Origin: Alcaligenaceae bacterium
GTDB taxonomy: Bacteria > Pseudomonadota > Gammaproteobacteria > Burkholderiales > Burkholderiaceae_B
Length of the DNA stretch: 15,386 nucleotides
Direction: 5' to 3'
NCBI GenBank assembly: GCA_012511095.1
Contig: JAAZGT010000105.1
Coordinates: 1 to 15,386, forward strand
Part shown: piece after piece, positions 5,864-12,594 of the stretch
Position numbering within the stretch: the first letter of the stretch is position 1
Layout of the letters: each line of letters begins with the position of its first letter
Made by a program: the position numbers and the translations under genes
Notes under the pieces: generated by a model
What the model saw: only the letters and a program-made list of their open reading frames with translations
The model's database searches: none
Told to the model about the DNA's origin: nothing

Positions 5864-7684
5864 TTAATCCTTTTTAGCTAGTTTGCGACGTTTTTTAGTC
5901 ACTTTAATTTTATATTCAGAAAAGAGTGGCGTATCAAACTCAACGGTAAAGAAGCGTAGCTCATCACGTCTAAATACATGCACAATCGCTAGCTGCTTTT
6001 GCTGATAGCGACTTAACACCTCTTTTAGGTTGTCCGCATCAACTCGTAAATAATCAATAGCTACAATAACATCACCAGCAGATAGTCCTGCTTTGTGAGC
6101 AACACCATGTTGCATAACGCTTTGAATAACACATTGCTCATTGCGCTTAGTGGTTTGAATATCTAAGCTAACCGTTTGAGCATTTTTGTTGGTGGTCGTA
6201 AGCTTTAGGCCCTCGGCTTCAAGTAGCGTTTTGAGAGGGGGTTTCTTGGTGCCATAAACATAGCGTTCTAAGAAGTCGATTAAAAGCTCTATTTTTATGT
6301 TAGTCGCTTTTTGTAGCACCTCAGGGACATCCTCTTCGCGAAGACCTCTTTCCTCACCTAAATAGAAGTTTTTTCCATAATTTTGCCATAGGTAACGCAT
6401 CACATCGTCTAGTGAGCGCTCGCCATTGCTTTCTTGGCGTATAAATAAATCAAGGCAAAGAGCAATCAAGGAGCCTTTAGAGTAGTAGCTTACGATTTGA
6501 TTGCGAGCGTTTTCGTCTTGTTGGTAGAACTTCGTCCATGCATCGAAAGAGCTTTCGGCAAGGCTTTGCTTAATACGGCCAGAGTCGTTATTGACGCGAT
6601 TAATAGTTTGAGCAACTATATCAAAATATTGCTGCTCTGTAATTAAGCCGCTACGCAAGAGCATTAGGTCATCATAATAAGAAGTAAAGCCTTCGAATAT
6701 CCATAGTAGCGATGTGGGTGTTTCTTTGTCTAGGCGATAAGGTGCAAAGGCCACGGGCTTAATGCGCTTGACGTTCCAGCTATGAAAGTATTCATGACTA
6801 ACTAAGCCTAAGAAGTCGCGATACTCTTTTGTTTGCTCGCTTTGTCCAAGAGTCGGTAAGGACTTGCGAGAACAGATTAATGCCGTACTATTGCGATGTT
6901 CAAGACCTCCGTAGTCGCTACCAGTAACGGTAGTTAAAAAGACATAACGGTTGCCATGGTCGGTGAATGGCGGTTTTTTAGATTCGGGCTCAAAGAGTCG
7001 AATCTGAGCCTCACAAATTTTGGTGACATCAGCAGCAATACGTTCTAAATCAATGTTTGGTAAGACACCAGTAAAGACCATATCGTGAGCAATACCACCT
7101 ACTACAAAGCTAATAACTTTAGGGCGACCCATTTCTACGGGGTGATCGATTAAGTCATCGTAGTTTTTTGCGCGGTAAAAACCAAAACGAGTGTGTTGTG
7201 CTGCCTTAGGGTGTCCTTGTGCAGGTGGCAAGCTAGTATAAACGCGCCATTTCTTACTTTGTCTAGGCGCTTTGATCTCGACTAAACAAGGTTGATGCTC
7301 TTGACCATGTACTTTTAAAAACACACTGGTGCCATTGAAAAAACCATGCGACTCATCAAGGTGAGCTTTGCGGACCGATAAATCCCAAGCATAAACAGTG
7401 TAATCAATTTGAATGGGGCCACCATTAACCGGCTCAATCTGCCATGTATGGTTGTCCAAATGGGTGATAGTGAGAGGGTATTTATTATGGGTGGCGTGTA
7501 AAGTTTCAATGTGTTTTGAAAAATCACGAATCATATAACTACCTGGAATCCAACGAGGTAGGCTAAGGATTTGACCCTTAGGATCAGGGTCAGTAATGAC
7601 TAGAGAAACGTTAAAACGGTGTCCACTTAAGTCATTGGAAGTGATGCTATAAAAAACTTTATCGTCCAACATCTTGTTATTCAT
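5864..7684 (-). CDS. M61-family metallopeptidase with PDZ domain (glycyl aminopeptidase-like)
   Basis: A 606-residue zinc peptidase of the M61 (glycyl aminopeptidase) family. The order is an N-terminal beta-rich domain (about 1-200, with PRWIPGSYMIRDFSKHI), the gluzincin catalytic domain with H297-E-Y-F-H301 and the third zinc ligand E331 in F-E-G-F-T-S-Y-Y, and a C-terminal PDZ domain (about 505-575, with the A-G-L-S-A-G-D-V-I loop). The tail is strongly basic (K-K-R-R-K-L-A-K-K-D). No signal peptide or membrane helix is seen, so it is probably cytoplasmic. The ATG has AAAGG 9 nt upstream. The gene stands alone, convergent with moeB and divergent from the atp operon. All zinc ligands are present, so activity is expected. 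The substrate is unknown to me. Confidence 0.92.
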   Translation of the reverse strand: MNNKMLDDKVFYSITSNDLSGHRFNVSLVITDPDPKGQILSLPRWIPGSYMIRDFSKHIETLHATHNKYPLTITHLDNHTWQIEPVNGGPIQIDYTVYAWDLSVRKAHLDESHGFFNGTSVFLKVHGQEHQPCLVEIKAPRQSKKWRVYTSLPPAQGHPKAAQHTRFGFYRAKNYDDLIDHPVEMGRPKVISFVVGGIAHDMVFTGVLPNIDLERIAADVTKICEAQIRLFEPESKKPPFTDHGNRYVFLTTVTGSDYGGLEHRNSTALICSRKSLPTLGQSEQTKEYRDFLGLVSHEYFHSWNVKRIKPVAFAPYRLDKETPTSLLWIFEGFTSYYDDLMLLRSGLITEQQYFDIVAQTINRVNNDSGRIKQSLAESSFDAWTKFYQQDENARNQIVSYYSKGSLIALCLDLFIRQESNGERSLDDVMRYLWQNYGKNFYLGEERGLREEDVPEVLQKATNIKIELLIDFLERYVYGTKKPPLKTLLEAEGLKLTTTNKNAQTVSLDIQTTKRNEQCVIQSVMQHGVAHKAGLSAGDVIVAIDYLRVDADNLKEVLSRYQQKQLAIVHVFRRDELRFFTVEFDTPLFSEYKIKVTKKRRKLAKKD

Positions 7685-7851
7685 ATAAGTTTGCCTTTAT
7701 TCTGATAAAATCCATAACTCTTGAATTATTGCAATGCAAGAAAGTAGTGGCTTTAGCTGTTAAGTCGTTGTTATGTATTATAAACAACCTAGGCTTATAC
7801 ATCTTTAGTATGAATTTAGCCTAATCAAAAATAGCTGCCACCCCCGACATT

Positions 7852-7888
7852 GTTAGCTATATGTCATATTACTGCCATAAAAGCTAAC
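7852..7888. repeat. Inverted repeat in the region upstream of the atp operon
   Basis: GTTAGCT (7852-7858) and AGCTAAC (7882-7888) form a perfect 7-bp inverted repeat with a 23-nt spacer, about 50 nt upstream of the atp promoter. The 270-bp gene-free region 7685-7954 otherwise holds the promoter and palindrome listed separately, plus a perfect TATAAT on the minus strand (7782-7777) with no good -35 box that might serve the M61 gene. No small ORF worth calling was seen. Confidence 0.3.
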
Positions 7889-7903
7889 GAGTGTGTAACA
7901 GAA

Positions 7904-7920
7904 TCACATTGTTAATGTGA
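7904..7920. promoter_or_regulatory. Candidate operator palindrome overlapping the atp -35 box
   Basis: TCACATT-GTT-AATGTGA is a perfect 7-bp inverted repeat with a 3-nt centre. Its right arm overlaps the -35 hexamer of the promoter at 7917-7945. A protein bound here would block RNA polymerase or contact it. The half-site order differs from the CRP consensus (TGTGA...TCACA), and I do not recognise a regulator for it. Confidence 0.45.
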
Positions 7921-7945
7921 CAAGTAGTAAAAAAAAGGCTATACT
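7917..7945 (+). promoter_or_regulatory. Sigma70-type promoter of the atp operon
   Basis: A -35 box GTGACA (7917-7922, 5 of 6 consensus bases) and a -10 box TATACT (7940-7945, 5 of 6) are separated by exactly 17 nt. Transcription would start near 7951-7953, just before the atpI ATG at 7955 and about 57 nt before an in-frame ATG at 8009. Confidence 0.65.
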
Positions 7946-7954
7946 TATTACGCT

Positions 7955-8380
7955 ATGGATTTGGAGCAATTTGAAGCGATTAGCTTAACCCCTGAGCAAA
8001 GGCAACACATGAGTGCTGCTGCGATTAAGGGGTTGCTTAATTTAGTAGTTGCACAAGCTGTAGCGCTATTGGTGGTGACCCTAGTGTCGCTGATTATTTC
8101 AGGTCAGTGGGGTGCAATGTCAGCTATTGCCGGTGGCATGACATATTTAATACCTACCAGTATGTTTGTCTTGCATTTAGTGTTAAGATTACACTCGCAA
8201 AAAAACGCCACAGCTGGCACCTTTTTTATAGGTGAGGCAATTAAAATTGGCGCTGCGATGGCTTTGATGGCTTTAGTCGTTAAGGTATTCGGTACGAATT
8301 TAAATTGGCTAGCATTTTTCGCTGGCTTATTAGTAGTTTTAAAAGCATACGTATTACTTTTAATATTTAAAAAGTTATAG
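7955..8380 (+). CDS. atpI: ATP synthase accessory protein I
   Basis: Small membrane protein that helps assemble the c-subunit ring and is the usual first gene of atp operons. The 141-residue form has a polar N-terminus (1-25) and four predicted membrane helices at about 27-49, 52-76, 86-109 and 113-137. A mixed G-G-M-T-Y-L-I-P segment after helix 1 is typical of AtpI. The start is doubtful. The ATG at 7955 has no Shine-Dalgarno sequence, and the promoter would place the transcript start only 2-4 nt before it. The in-frame ATG at 8009 has AAAGG 6 nt upstream and would give 123 residues, close to the E. coli length. AtpI is poorly conserved, so the call relies on topology and on position ahead of atpB. 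Confidence 0.88.
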   Translation: MDLEQFEAISLTPEQRQHMSAAAIKGLLNLVVAQAVALLVVTLVSLIISGQWGAMSAIAGGMTYLIPTSMFVLHLVLRLHSQKNATAGTFFIGEAIKIGAAMALMALVVKVFGTNLNWLAFFAGLLVVLKAYVLLLIFKKL

Positions 8381-8383
8381 GCC

Positions 8384-8401
8384 ATAACCAATATTGGTTA
8401 T
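8384..8401. promoter_or_regulatory. 18-bp perfect palindrome between atpI and atpB
   Basis: ATAACCAATATTGGTTAT is perfectly self-complementary and starts 3 nt after the atpI stop. Outer GGCC (8380-8383) can also pair with GGCC (8406-8409) across a 4-nt bulge, so the RNA could form a long hairpin. As DNA it looks like an operator; a TATAAA (8415-8420) lies just downstream but without a good -35 box. It could be a binding site, an RNA processing hairpin, or both. Confidence 0.5.
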
Positions 8402-8489
8402 ATGGGGCCAAGCTTATAAAAATAAAGTAATAAATTTGATTGGTTGTTGTCCTCTTATTGAGGGTAGTTCATACGGAGATTGGAGCAAA

Positions 8490-9377
8490 ATGGATGCTTC
8501 TTTAGGTACACCTACACCACAGCAGTATTATATTCAGCACCATCTGGAGCATTTTAGTAATACGCGCCAAGTGGATATCGCTGATTTTAGTGTAATTAAC
8601 TTTGACTCTATTTTTTGGGCAGTTTTAGTTGGTGTTATCGGTCTTTATTTTTTATATAAAGCAAGTAAAAACGCAACTTCAGGTGTGCCTGGTCGTTTTC
8701 AAATGGCCGTAGAGATGTTAGTTGGTATGGTTGATGAGCAAGCTAAAAGTATTGTTCACAACGCCACGTCGCGCAAATTTGTTGCGCCATTAGCGTTAAC
8801 CATTTTTGTGTGGGTTACGTTAATGAACGCCCTAGACTTATTACCAGTTGATTTGCTGCCATCTATCTTGTCCTGGACTGGCTTAGCAGGTACTGCTGAA
8901 AATCATGGTGTGTTGTACTATCACCGTATTCTTCCTACTGCCGACCTAAATATGACTTTAGGTATGTCAGTTACCGTATTACTGATTTCTCTTTACTACG
9001 GTATAAAGATTAAAAATCCTTCTGGTTTCATTAAAGGCTTGTTTTCATCGCCTTTCGCTTCAGAGGGTGTGGTGGCTAAGGTATTATTGGCTTTGCCAAA
9101 CTTAATGCTAAACATTGTTGAGTATTTTGCAAAAACCGTTTCACTTGGTATGCGACTTTTCGCTACTATGTATGCGGGTGAGTTGATCTTCATGCTTATC
9201 GCACTAATGGGTGCTGCATGGTCAGGTTTCAACGCTTTAAGTATTGGATTAGGTATTGGTCATGTGTTGGCAGGTTCAGCATGGGCAATCTTCCATATCT
9301 TAATTATTTTGTTACAAGCATTCATCTTTATGATGTTGACCCTAGTATATGTAGGTCAGGCTCACGAAGATCACTAG
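8490..9377 (+). CDS. atpB: ATP synthase Fo subunit a
   Basis: Membrane stator subunit that forms the two proton half-channels against the c-ring. The ATG at 8490 gives 295 residues, normal for betaproteobacteria, and begins M-D-A-S-L with Y-I-Q-H-H-L nearby. GGAG lies 4 nt upstream. A TTG at 8394 in the same frame would add 32 residues running through the palindrome and is not used. Key residues are the essential Arg R222 (E. coli R210), E231 (E219) and H269 (H245) in W-A-I-F-H-I-L, with the LQAFIF motif (E. coli Q252) following. After R222 the sequence is L-F-A-T-M-Y-A-G-E, where E. coli has L-F-G-N-M-Y-A-G-E. T226 therefore replaces the conserved Asn of the channel (E. coli N214). No frameshift is seen. 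Confidence 0.96.
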   Translation: MDASLGTPTPQQYYIQHHLEHFSNTRQVDIADFSVINFDSIFWAVLVGVIGLYFLYKASKNATSGVPGRFQMAVEMLVGMVDEQAKSIVHNATSRKFVAPLALTIFVWVTLMNALDLLPVDLLPSILSWTGLAGTAENHGVLYYHRILPTADLNMTLGMSVTVLLISLYYGIKIKNPSGFIKGLFSSPFASEGVVAKVLLALPNLMLNIVEYFAKTVSLGMRLFATMYAGELIFMLIALMGAAWSGFNALSIGLGIGHVLAGSAWAIFHILIILLQAFIFMMLTLVYVGQAHEDH

Positions 9378-9386
9378 AATTTAGTT

Positions 9387-9416
9387 GACTGAAGGCATCT
9401 TCCTTTGTCTTCAGTC
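9387..9416 (+). other. RNA hairpin in the atpB-atpE intergenic region
   Basis: GACTGAAG (9387-9394) pairs with CTTCAGTC (9409-9416), and the stem continues inward by G-U, C-G and A-T pairs to 11 bp with an 8-nt loop. A smaller hairpin, AGGT-TTTG-ACCT (9428-9439), follows and runs into T-rich TTATTTTATTT. There is no T-run directly after the main stem, so it is more likely a processing, stability or attenuation element than a strong terminator. The 152-nt gap is long for an atp operon. Confidence 0.6.
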
Positions 9417-9518
9417 GTCTAAGTGGCAGGTTTTGACCTTTATTTTATTTAATCAGAATCTGTTAAGTTTTAACCTTATATTAATTTATCCATCTTTTAA
9501 CAATTGGTTCATTACCAC

Positions 9519-9524
9519 AAGGAG
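9519..9524 (+). promoter_or_regulatory. Strong Shine-Dalgarno sequence of atpE
   Basis: AAGGAG with a 5-nt spacer to the ATG is the best ribosome-binding site in the operon. This suits subunit c, needed in about ten copies per complex. The block AAGGAGTTGTCATG recurs almost unchanged before atpC (AAGGAATTGTCATG at 14975-14988). Confidence 0.75.
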
Positions 9525-9529
9525 TTGTC

Positions 9530-9769
9530 ATGGAAGTTGCAGGTTTAGTAGCTCTTGCTTGCGCATTTATTATTGGTTTAGGTGCTATCGGTGCATGTTT
9601 GGGTATCGCTCTTATGGGTGGTAAATACCTAGAAGCGTCTGCTCGTCAGCCTGAATTAATGAACGCTTTGCAGACCAAAATGTTCTTATTAGCTGGCCTT
9701 ATCGACGCCGCCTACTTAATTGGTGTTGGTATTGCTATGTTATTCGCTTTTGCTAACCCATTCGTCTAA
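9530..9769 (+). CDS. atpE: ATP synthase Fo subunit c
   Basis: Proteolipid that forms the rotating proton-carrying ring. It has 79 residues arranged as two membrane helices (about 5-29 and 52-75) joined by the polar loop A38-R-Q-P-E42 that contacts F1. The proton-binding carboxylate is D59 in L-A-G-L-I-D-A-A-Y. Helix 1 shows the Gly-rich packing motif G-L-G-A-I-G-A-C-L-G. Asp and the absence of Na+-ligand residues such as a Glu/Ser pair point to H+ coupling. Start and length are unambiguous given the strong Shine-Dalgarno. The gene is set apart by structured gaps on both sides (152 nt and 156 nt), and its stop codon lies in a hairpin arm. Confidence 0.97.
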   Translation: MEVAGLVALACAFIIGLGAIGACLGIALMGGKYLEASARQPELMNALQTKMFLLAGLIDAAYLIGVGIAMLFAFANPFV

Positions 9770-9799
9770 GCGATAGATTTATTACCATCGCTTGATGGT
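9768..9799 (+). other. Two mutually exclusive hairpins at the atpE stop codon
   Basis: Hairpin A pairs AAGCGAT (9768-9774, including the last two bases of the atpE TAA) with ATCGCTT (9787-9793). Hairpin B pairs ACCATC (9784-9789) with GATGGT (9794-9799) around a GCTT loop. They share 9787-9789 and cannot form together. A ribosome terminating at atpE would cover the left arm of A and so favour B. Confidence 0.5.
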
Positions 9800-9817
9800 T
9801 TGTGAACTGGATGGATT

Positions 9818-9855
9818 GGTGCAGAGCGAGTGCTATAAAGCCAAGTCTCTGCATC
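9818..9855 (+). other. RNA hairpin in the atpE-atpF intergenic region
   Basis: TGCAGAG (9820-9826) pairs with CTCTGCA (9847-9853), extended outward by one G-U and one G-C pair to 9 bp around a 20-nt loop. An A-run follows instead of a T-run, so it is not an intrinsic terminator on the coding strand. Confidence 0.45.
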
Positions 9856-9880
9856 CAAAAAAATTCAGTAGTTTTGTATA

Positions 9881-9901
9881 GGTATTGCATGTTGCAACAC
9901 C
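9881..9901 (+). other. RNA hairpin just upstream of the atpF start
   Basis: GGT-A-TTGCA pairs with TGCAA-C-ACC around a TGT loop, giving 8 pairs and one mismatch. It ends 13 nt before the atpF Shine-Dalgarno AAGGGA (9913-9918), so it could mark a new 5' end after RNA cleavage or influence ribosome access. Confidence 0.45.
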
Positions 9902-9925
9902 TTAACTAGCAGAAGGGAAACGACC

Positions 9926-10396
9926 GTGAATTTAAATGCGACGCTCTTTTTCCAGGTAATCGTTTTCTTTGTATTAGTATGGTTCACAATGAAATTCATT
10001 TGGCCGCCACTAATCAAAGCAATTGACGATCGCCGACAAAAGATAGCCGATGGTCTAGCGGCTGCTGACAAAGGTAAGGCCGATTTGGCTCAAGCCCAGA
10101 GTCGTATCGCCGAGATCGAAACTGCAGCAAAGACCGAAAATCAAACAAGATTTGCTGAAGCTGAAAAACAAGCTGCTTCTATCGTAGAAGCTGCGCGTGA
10201 AGAGGCTGAGCAAGAACGTGCACGCATCATTGCACAGGCCAAGCAGGATGCTGGGGTAGAGGTTACACGTCTACGTGACGAGTTACGTGATGAAGTAGCT
10301 AACTTAGCAGTTCAAGGTGCTGAGCAGATTCTTCGCCGTGAAGTCGATGCGAAAACACATGCCAAGTTGCTTGAACAACTGAAGGCACAGCTTTAA
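9926..10396 (+). CDS. atpF: ATP synthase Fo subunit b
   Basis: Peripheral-stalk subunit, present as a dimer, that connects subunit a to delta and alpha. Its 156 residues comprise one N-terminal membrane helix (about 6-25) followed by a long charged amphipathic helix rich in Ala, Glu, Lys and Gln (about 30-150). The N-terminus M-N-L-N-A-T-L-F-F-Q and the segment I-W-P-P-L-I-K-A-I-D-D-R-R are typical of betaproteobacterial AtpF. The start is GTG, with AAGGGA 7-8 nt upstream. It is the only atp gene here with a clear non-ATG start, which may help keep b below c in amount. atpH follows after 12 nt. Confidence 0.96.
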   Translation: MNLNATLFFQVIVFFVLVWFTMKFIWPPLIKAIDDRRQKIADGLAAADKGKADLAQAQSRIAEIETAAKTENQTRFAEAEKQAASIVEAAREEAEQERARIIAQAKQDAGVEVTRLRDELRDEVANLAVQGAEQILRREVDAKTHAKLLEQLKAQL

Positions 10397-10408
10397 TTTG
10401 GGATTGCT

Positions 10409-10948
10409 ATGGCTGAACTTTCAACTATTGCCCGTCCATATGCAGCCGCTGCTTTCGCAGCAGCTCTGGACAGTCAAGTCGGATTAGAGACTTGGGCTAA
10501 GGCTGTAAAACAATTGTCAGAAGTAGTTTCTGTGCCGGACGTAAAAAAGGTCTTATCTGACCCGAAGATTACTAAAGCAGAAAGTGTGGCTGTTTTTGAC
10601 ACCGTATTGCCTAATATGCCTGCTGATGTAAAGAATTTTGTTCAATTAATCGTTGAGAACAATCGCTGGAAAGTATTACCAGAGATTGCTGAACAGTTCC
10701 TACAACTAAAAAATAAGCATGAAGGCAAGGCGATCGCCCAAATTACGAGCGCTTTTGAATTAACTCAAGAACAATTAAAAGAATTATTGACTGGTCTTGA
10801 AAAGAAATTTAGCGTTACTCTAGAGCCCGAGGTGAAGGTTGATCCGGCCTTAATTGGTGGGGTACGAGTGATCGTGGGTGATCAAGTTTTAGATACTTCT
10901 GTGCAAGCTCAAATTGCTCGTTTGCACGATAAATTGGTCGCTGAATAA
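10409..10948 (+). CDS. atpH: ATP synthase F1 subunit delta
   Basis: Links the top of the F1 head to the b-dimer of the peripheral stalk. It has 179 residues, the usual OSCP/delta length. It begins with the family signature A-R-P-Y-A-A-A-A-F (residues 8-16) in the N-terminal helical domain that binds the alpha N-termini. It ends with the conserved beta-rich part, including P-A-L-I-G-G-V-R-V-I-V-G-D-Q-V-L-D-T-S-V. GGGA lies 5 nt before the ATG, 12 nt after the atpF stop, so the two are probably translated together. atpA follows after 33 nt. Nothing unusual is seen. Confidence 0.96.
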   Translation: MAELSTIARPYAAAAFAAALDSQVGLETWAKAVKQLSEVVSVPDVKKVLSDPKITKAESVAVFDTVLPNMPADVKNFVQLIVENNRWKVLPEIAEQFLQLKNKHEGKAIAQITSAFELTQEQLKELLTGLEKKFSVTLEPEVKVDPALIGGVRVIVGDQVLDTSVQAQIARLHDKLVAE

Positions 10949-10981
10949 GCACCATTATTATAGGATTTCAGGAGTCTGATT

Positions 10982-12520
10982 ATGCAACTCAATCCGTCAG
11001 AGATCAGCGAATTACTAAAAACCCGTATTGAGGGCTTAGGTACTTCTGCCGATGTACGTACGCAGGGTACGGTAGTCTCCGTAACCGACGGTATTACTCG
11101 CATCCACGGTTTGTCCGATGTGATGCAGGGCGAAATGCTCGAATTTCCCAACAATGTTTTTGGTTTGGCGCTAAACCTAGAGCGTGATTCAGTTGGTGCA
11201 GTAATCTTAGGTGATTACACAAATATTTCTGAGGGCGACCCAGTTAAAACTACTGGTCGTATTCTTGAGGTACCAGTAGGCCCAGAATTATGTGGTCGTG
11301 TTGTAGATACCTTAGGTAACCCTATCGATGGTAAAGGTCCGATCAAGACTACTCAAACAGACGTTATTGAGAAGGTTGCTCCGGGCGTAATTGCACGTCA
11401 ATCAGTATCAGAGCCATTAGCTACTGGTACTAAAGCGATTGACTCAATGGTACCAGTCGGTCGTGGTCAGCGTGAGTTAATTATTGGTGACCGTCAAGTT
11501 GGTAAAACAACGGTTGCTGTTGATGCGATCATCAACCAAAAAGGTCAAAACGTATTTTGTGTATACGTAGCCGTTGGTCAAAAAGCATCTACCGTAAATA
11601 ACATTGTTCGTAAGCTAGAAGAAACTGGCGCATTAGAGTACACCATCGTGGTTGCTGCTAACGCCTCTGACTCAGCTGCGATGCAGTACTTAGCCCCGTA
11701 TGCTGGTTGTACTATGGGTGAGTACTTCCGTGACCGTGGTCAAGACGCTTTAATCGTTTATGATGACTTAACCAAGCAAGCTTGGGCTTATCGTCAAGTG
11801 TCTTTACTACTACGTCGCCCACCTGGTCGTGAAGCTTACCCAGGTGACGTATTCTACTTACACTCTCGTTTACTAGAGCGTGCTGCGCGTGTTAACGCTG
11901 ACTACGTAGAAGAGTTCACTAAAGGTGAGGTCAAAGGTAAAACAGGTTCATTAACTGCATTACCTATTATTGAAACTCAAGCAGGTGACGTTTCAGCTTT
12001 CGTACCTACTAACGTAATTTCTATTACTGATGGTCAGATCTTCCTAGAAACTGACTTATTCAACGCCGGTATTCGTCCAGCGATTAACGCAGGTATTTCG
12101 GTATCACGTGTTGGTGGTGCAGCTCAAACTAAAGTGATCAAGAAGCTATCAGGCGGTATTCGTACTGACTTAGCACAGTATCGTGAGCTAGCAGCTTTCG
12201 CACAGTTCGCTTCAGACCTTGATGAAGCAACTCGTCGTCAGCTAGAGCGTGGTGAGCGTGTTGTTGAGCTACTAAAACAGCAACAGTATGCACCTCTAAA
12301 AGTATGGGAAATCGCTGTTGCCCTATACGCGGTTAACAATGGATTCTTAGACGATGTAGAAGTAGAAAAAGTTCTACCATTCGAAAAAGCACTAAAAGAT
12401 AGCTTAAAATCTAAGAATGCCGATTTAATTGATCGCATTGAGTCAACTAAAGATTTGACCAAAGAAGACGAAGCTTTATTGAAAGACGCGATTGTAGCTT
12501 TCAAAAAGACATTCGCCTAA
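10982..12520 (+). CDS. atpA: ATP synthase F1 subunit alpha
   Basis: Non-catalytic nucleotide-binding subunit of the alpha3beta3 head. It has 512 residues. Visible features are the N-terminal beta-barrel, the P-loop G169-D-R-Q-V-G-K-T176, the D-D-L-T-K-Q-A-W-A-Y-R segment of the Walker B strand, and the arginine finger R376 in S-V-S-R-V-G-G-A-A-Q, which reaches into the beta active site. The numbering matches E. coli AtpA. AGGAG upstream gives a good ribosome-binding site. Codon use is that of a highly expressed gene (CGT, GGT, TTA, GTA). The C-terminal helical domain is complete. A 74-nt gap with a strong hairpin separates it from atpG. Confidence 0.98.
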   Translation: MQLNPSEISELLKTRIEGLGTSADVRTQGTVVSVTDGITRIHGLSDVMQGEMLEFPNNVFGLALNLERDSVGAVILGDYTNISEGDPVKTTGRILEVPVGPELCGRVVDTLGNPIDGKGPIKTTQTDVIEKVAPGVIARQSVSEPLATGTKAIDSMVPVGRGQRELIIGDRQVGKTTVAVDAIINQKGQNVFCVYVAVGQKASTVNNIVRKLEETGALEYTIVVAANASDSAAMQYLAPYAGCTMGEYFRDRGQDALIVYDDLTKQAWAYRQVSLLLRRPPGREAYPGDVFYLHSRLLERAARVNADYVEEFTKGEVKGKTGSLTALPIIETQAGDVSAFVPTNVISITDGQIFLETDLFNAGIRPAINAGISVSRVGGAAQTKVIKKLSGGIRTDLAQYRELAAFAQFASDLDEATRRQLERGERVVELLKQQQYAPLKVWEIAVALYAVNNGFLDDVEVEKVLPFEKALKDSLKSKNADLIDRIESTKDLTKEDEALLKDAIVAFKKTFA

Positions 12521-12537
12521 TAAGGTGATTTAGCACT

Positions 12538-12568
12538 CAGTCAGACCCTTTAATAAGTGGTCTGGCTG
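12538..12568 (+). other. RNA hairpin in the atpA-atpG intergenic region
   Basis: CAGTCAGACC (12538-12547) pairs with GGTCTGGCTG (12559-12568), 10 pairs including one G-U, around an 11-nt loop. No T-run follows, so read-through into atpG is expected. The stem could protect the upstream mRNA from 3' decay or mark a cleavage site. Confidence 0.55.
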
Positions 12569-12594
12569 CAGTCTAACTCTAATAGGAATTTAAT

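Noticed and set aside
7729..7739. TTGCA-A-TGCAA inverted repeat upstream of the M61 gene
   Set aside because: Arms of only 5 bp in AT-rich DNA are expected often by chance, and no promoter element is aligned with it.
8394..8489. N-terminal extension of AtpB from a TTG at 8394
   Set aside because: It would translate through the palindrome, does not resemble AtpB N-termini and has no ribosome-binding site, whereas ATG 8490 has GGAG upstream.
9385..9624. 79-codon open frame across the atpB-atpE gap
   Set aside because: It overlaps atpE in another frame, has no Shine-Dalgarno, and its peptide is atypical. It is a shadow.
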